64,000 nucleotides of DNA from Skeletonema tropicum (lineage: Eukaryota > Bacillariophyta > Thalassiosirophyceae > Thalassiosirales > Thalassiosiraceae), in assembly GCA_037178625.1 (NCBI GenBank), contig CM074133.1:1302001-1366000 (forward strand), read 5' to 3'. Below, in pieces: positions 60,626 to 64,000 of the stretch. A program made the translations under genes and the position numbers. A model generated the notes under the pieces. That model did not search any database, was not told the origin of the DNA, and saw nothing but the letters and a program-made list of their open reading frames with translations. The number at the start of each line of letters is the position of its first letter. Positions within the stretch are counted from its first letter, which is position 1.

Positions 60626-63315
60626 CTAATCCTTACCAACGAGAATAGCATTCATTGACAAAGTGTTCACACTCATAGATCTCTTCATCTTTCTTCGGAA
60701 GTGCCTGGGAAGACTTGAATTCACGTACGAAACGTGACATTCTGCCACTAATGAGTGGAAAGTGTTCCAATCGTCAGGTACAGGGTTAGCTCCCCAGATA
60801 CCAACATTATAACGAGATGCCAAGTTCCTCATCACATTTTGCCCCTCGATTCCAAGCATGGCCTTCTGATACTGCATGTAAACACCATCAAGAGATCCAC
60901 CGTCTCTTCCTCTCAACCACCCTTCAAGTTCAGTTATCTTTTCAGGATTTGTCATGTCAACATGGAGTTCGAAGTCGTGCTTCGGTTTCTCACATGTAGT
61001 TATCAGTAGCAGTTTGGGGAAAGACCTCACACTCATTACGGAAGGGTCCGGTTCTTCTTTCTCTTCTTTCACCTCATCTGCTGGATGATAGTGATAGAAA
61101 TCAGAACTTCTCTGAGTAGGCAAAAAGGTTGAAGACGAAGGAGCTGCTTGATCGACTTCAGCTAAATTTGACATACTTAGTCCAACCCCATAATCAGCTT
61201 TTGGATCAAATTTTTGGTCTCCAACACCAAAGCGGTTCTGAGATGGGACACGTTGATGACCAAGATAGGATGGTCGCAGGTTGGGACTAGAAGAAAGATT
61301 CTGCGCAATCGTCAAGTTCGATAGAGCTGGCTTAATCGGCGCATTTCCATCATGTGCCTCACCACCGACGTCGACAACGATTTCTCCACCAAGCATTGAA
61401 GGGAGACGGGCTTGGGATGCACCTCGATTATGTGCTCCAAGATATGATGGCCTAAGGTTGGCACTCGATGAAAGTGGGGGCGAGAATAGCTCCGATTTCT
61501 TTTCTTCAGCCGGCGGTTCAGGAGGAAAGTGATTTGTGTGAAGCTGCTCGTATACGTAAGTCATCTCTTTGTGAAAGGTGTGCATAATAAATGCATCAAA
61601 GCTCATCACGACGGCAACGTGATCCATCAAATTGGGATGACGAAGAAACATTCTTGCCAATGCAGGACCTGCCTCGGAGTTTCCTGGTTTGATTTCTACT
61701 ATCATTTTCGCGTGATCTCCGATGGCAGCAGCCGACCTCAACACATCAAAAAGAAGGGGCGGTCGTGCTCCACTCTTGAGCGGGCATGACATCAGTTCTG
61801 TGATACACAGCGATTGACGAGCCAAAGAGATATGTTAAGAAAAGAGCCTGTGGCATCATATTTTGATGGCACAATTAACAACTTACCTTTGAATGTAAGA
61901 TCCCTCACCGTGCGGTTGCACAATGGAGAAGTCGGGTCCATTCCAAGTCGTGCAAAGTTTTCGTCGTGAGCTAGAATTATCCTCTCATCCTTTGTCAGTG
62001 CGATGTCACATTCGCACAAGTTAATGCCAGAAGTCCAAGCAGCTTCATAAGCCATCAACGAGTTCTCCAACGGACGCACATCACTGCGGTCATGAATATT
62101 GTGAAATCCGCGATGTCCCACCAACATTGGCACGTAAATTGGATCAATTTCCGACACCATGTTCCTCAGCCACTCCAACTCCTCCTTCCTCCTTTTGACC
62201 AATTCAGCATCAAGGTCTTTCTTGTTCCCAAAGTATCCTCCACTCAATACTGCTAACTCGCGTGAGTCAATATCCATCGTTGTTAATTTCTTGAGATGTC
62301 TGTTCGCTTTTAATTCCTCGCCGTCTCCCAAACTTTCTTCTTCGTCAATGTTCAAGAATGCACGAAGGAGTGTCAAGCCAGCATCAACACTCGCCAAACC
62401 AACAGTGAAGTTACTAGCGTAAACTTCTGGCAATAATTTGGCACTTAACGAGTACACATTATTATCAACCATACGAATCTTGTCAATGTGATGCTTGTCA
62501 AATTTCTTGGTAAGTTTCCTCAATGCCTCAGCGTTAATCAATGCAGTCGCATGAATATCCTTCAGAAAGTTAAACAAGTTTTGAGCCTCGGTCTGAGGTG
62601 CAACAGATACATATAATTGCAGTGCAGCATCGGGAAGGGCTCCACGAATTGCATCATCTTCTTCACCATCATCCACCTTGTGTTCTATGATTCCCTGAAA
62701 TACTTCTTTCCAGAATAATCCAAGTGCTCTTTCAAAGTCCTTCGATGCACGCCCTAATGCAACCCTCCACTCTGTTTCAAAACGATTAGAAAAGAAATGT
62801 GCGTTGGCCTCGTCATCCACTTCATCTTCACTGTTGCAGGGATCATCAAAGCCATAATCGTCAGGAATCAAAGGGATGGGATCGGGCTGTTGCCGCCGAC
62901 CGACACGCAACGATCTGATTGCTTGAGCCAACTCCGCTCCAGTAGCATTATTCAGAGTGACTGCAGTTTGTGCAGGACGAACTTCGTTACTCTCTTTGTC
63001 CAGAATATTTAGATCTGGTTGAAATATATCATTATCGTCGTTATTGTTGTCGTTTTTAGAAGGAGGATTGAATAATGCACTCAGACCAGAAGCAAGATTC
63101 TGAACAGGGATTGGCTTGGGAGAGGATGGCGGAGAAACAAAGGGCGACGGCGGCGACTCCTCCTCCGGCGCAGCACCATCGGGCTGCTGAGATGCTGGTT
63201 TTGGTGGATCGAGGCATGTCCTTTTCTGAATCTCTTTGTAGGGAATCACGTAGAGCTGCCTCGCAGCATCGAGCTCATTGACGAAGAAATCGACGTGCCG
63301 TCCGAACTTTACCAT
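60626..63315 (-). CDS. SPX-domain glycerophosphodiester phosphodiesterase
   Basis: Two exons (63315-61887, 61797-60626) with a GTAAGT/CACAG intron give 866 residues. The start MVKFGRHVDFFVNELDAARQLYVIPY is an SPX domain. The domain is split by a Ser/Pro/Asp-rich insert (about residues 40-175) and resumes at EWRVALGRASKDFERALGLFW and LRKLTKKFDKHHIDK, the inositol-pyrophosphate binding helix with its lysines. The GDPD domain begins at VGHRGFHNIHD, with ENSLMAYEAAW, INLCECDIALTKDERIILAHDENF, then after the splice MIVEIKPGN; the catalytic HRG, E-x-D and HD elements are present. Later, KLLLITTCEKP and a split region (about 600-700, Ser-rich) precede VGIWGANPVPDDW. It would hydrolyse glycerophosphodiesters under phosphate control, as yeast Gde1 does. 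Confidence 0.9.
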
Positions 63316-64000
63316 TGTCTGTCAATTAAGGAAGTAAGTATGGTAACTATGTGATTATTATGCGATGCGGAGTCGATGGTGTCACCTCGTGCGTCGACAT
63401 GCGAAGCATGGCATTGATGGAGGAATCGGAATCTCTTGCTCTTGGGGAAGAATCTAGCTTGTAGGCTTTGGGTATAAGGGGGAGCCGGGGGCGCCCCCTG
63501 AAATCGGGGTTGCTCGCAGGAGGCAAAATCGTCTAAATTGAGCTGCAAAAAGTCCTTTCTAGCCTGACTTCAGCTAGATTTAGACCGAAATCACAGGAGA
63601 ATCCTCTAACTAGCCGTCCCCCCGGTTTCTTGGAGGGGGAAAGGAGGGGGAATCCCCCTGAAATCGGGTAGGCCGCCCCCTTATACCCGAAAGCCTACTA
63701 GCAAAATTTGAGAATCGAGATTCATGAGATGTGATAGATGCGCGCTTCCTACTTCTTGCGTTGAATGATGTCAGTGATGAAATGATGTGACGCACCTGCG
63801 TCAGGCGAAAGGCATCTGGATTCTCCGGAAACCACAGACGCACCACACGTGCGTAGCAAATAAACTAAGACAAAACTTAAAAATAGCTAGATAAAAGTGC
63901 TCAGTATTGTACTTACAGTGAGGACACGATTGTTGCATGGTACCATGCATGGCCAGCTTATCATGCAGCAACCGTGACCTGCCTTCAACCATGCAACTTT
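63316..64000. other. Right edge, repeat-rich, no gene
   Basis: Contains the promoter side of the SPX-GDPD gene and a MITE-like inverted repeat (63,461-63,698). The two short minus-strand ORFs beyond it have no features of a real protein. Confidence 0.45.
63461..63698. mobile_element. MITE-like inverted repeat, 238 bp
   Basis: The left end GTAGGCTTTGGGTATAAGGG and the right end (63,676-63,698) are complements with one extra base in the right arm. Inside, CCCCCTGAAATCGGG occurs in both halves as a direct repeat. It has no ORF. The target duplication was not found. Confidence 0.65.

Noticed and set aside
1..64000. tRNA, rRNA or snRNA genes
   Set aside because: I scanned by eye for T-arm-like GGTTCRANNCC and for conserved snRNA blocks and found nothing convincing; a tRNAscan-SE or Infernal run would settle it.

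Overview
The window reads as nuclear DNA of a diatom, most likely a centric one (Thalassiosira-like). Spliceosomal introns with GT-AG ends interrupt genes for cytosolic ribosomes, the spliceosome and nuclear transport. Several proteins carry a signal peptide followed by an ASAF-like motif, the import signal of four-membrane secondary plastids. There is a Lys/Ser/Ala-rich secreted protein of silaffin type, and a sperm-tail PG-rich-repeat protein that fits a lineage with flagellated gametes. No species is claimed.

Layout. 1-10,300 is a repeat-rich block: tandem hairpin repeats (694-799), a frameshifted transposase-like gene (1548-4414), and a satellite of 28 core copies with a 184-bp period and a higher-order B-A-E-C-D pattern (about 4600-9895). 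10,307-14,394 holds a MYND-finger protein, the PG-rich-repeat protein and the two-exon DNA primase large subunit. 14,571-18,390 is a tandem duplication of a silaffin-like gene. The right copy (17,614-18,296, three exons, 161 aa) is intact. The left copy is a pseudogene that also took a 509-bp TIR element, and the paralogous right copy preserves the empty site.

19,034-39,910 is gene-dense: a type II membrane protein, a diatom-type Cys/His-domain protein, a GT61 glycosyltransferase, plastid dihydrodipicolinate synthase, an ABC1/UbiB atypical kinase and an 11.4-kb intronless BEACH/WD40 gene. 40,454-43,143 is decayed or mobile: a broken coiled-coil gene, a 973-bp TIR element with an 8-bp target duplication carrying a non-transposase ORF, and a MITE with 30-bp perfect terminal repeats.

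43,479-63,315 is again gene-dense: RPL8 (uL2), a four-exon STRA6-like membrane protein, two hairpin structures including a 74-bp perfect palindrome, CCDC12/Cwf18, two small plastid-type proteins, a METTL-type methyltransferase, an HxxxDG acyltransferase-like protein, a Q-rich coiled-coil protein, serine acetyltransferase, Dib1/TXNL4A, Mog1 and an SPX-GDPD phosphodiesterase. The right edge carries another MITE-like inverted repeat.

Functional links. Cwf18 and Dib1 serve splicing; Mog1 serves Ran-dependent nuclear transport; PRI2 serves replication. DapA (lysine) and serine acetyltransferase (cysteine) are plastid-type amino-acid synthesis enzymes. The silaffin-like protein and perhaps the GT61 enzyme belong to the secretory and cell-wall side. 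All exon joins were derived by hand from GT-AG sites, reading-frame continuity and family alignment from memory; no database search was run.
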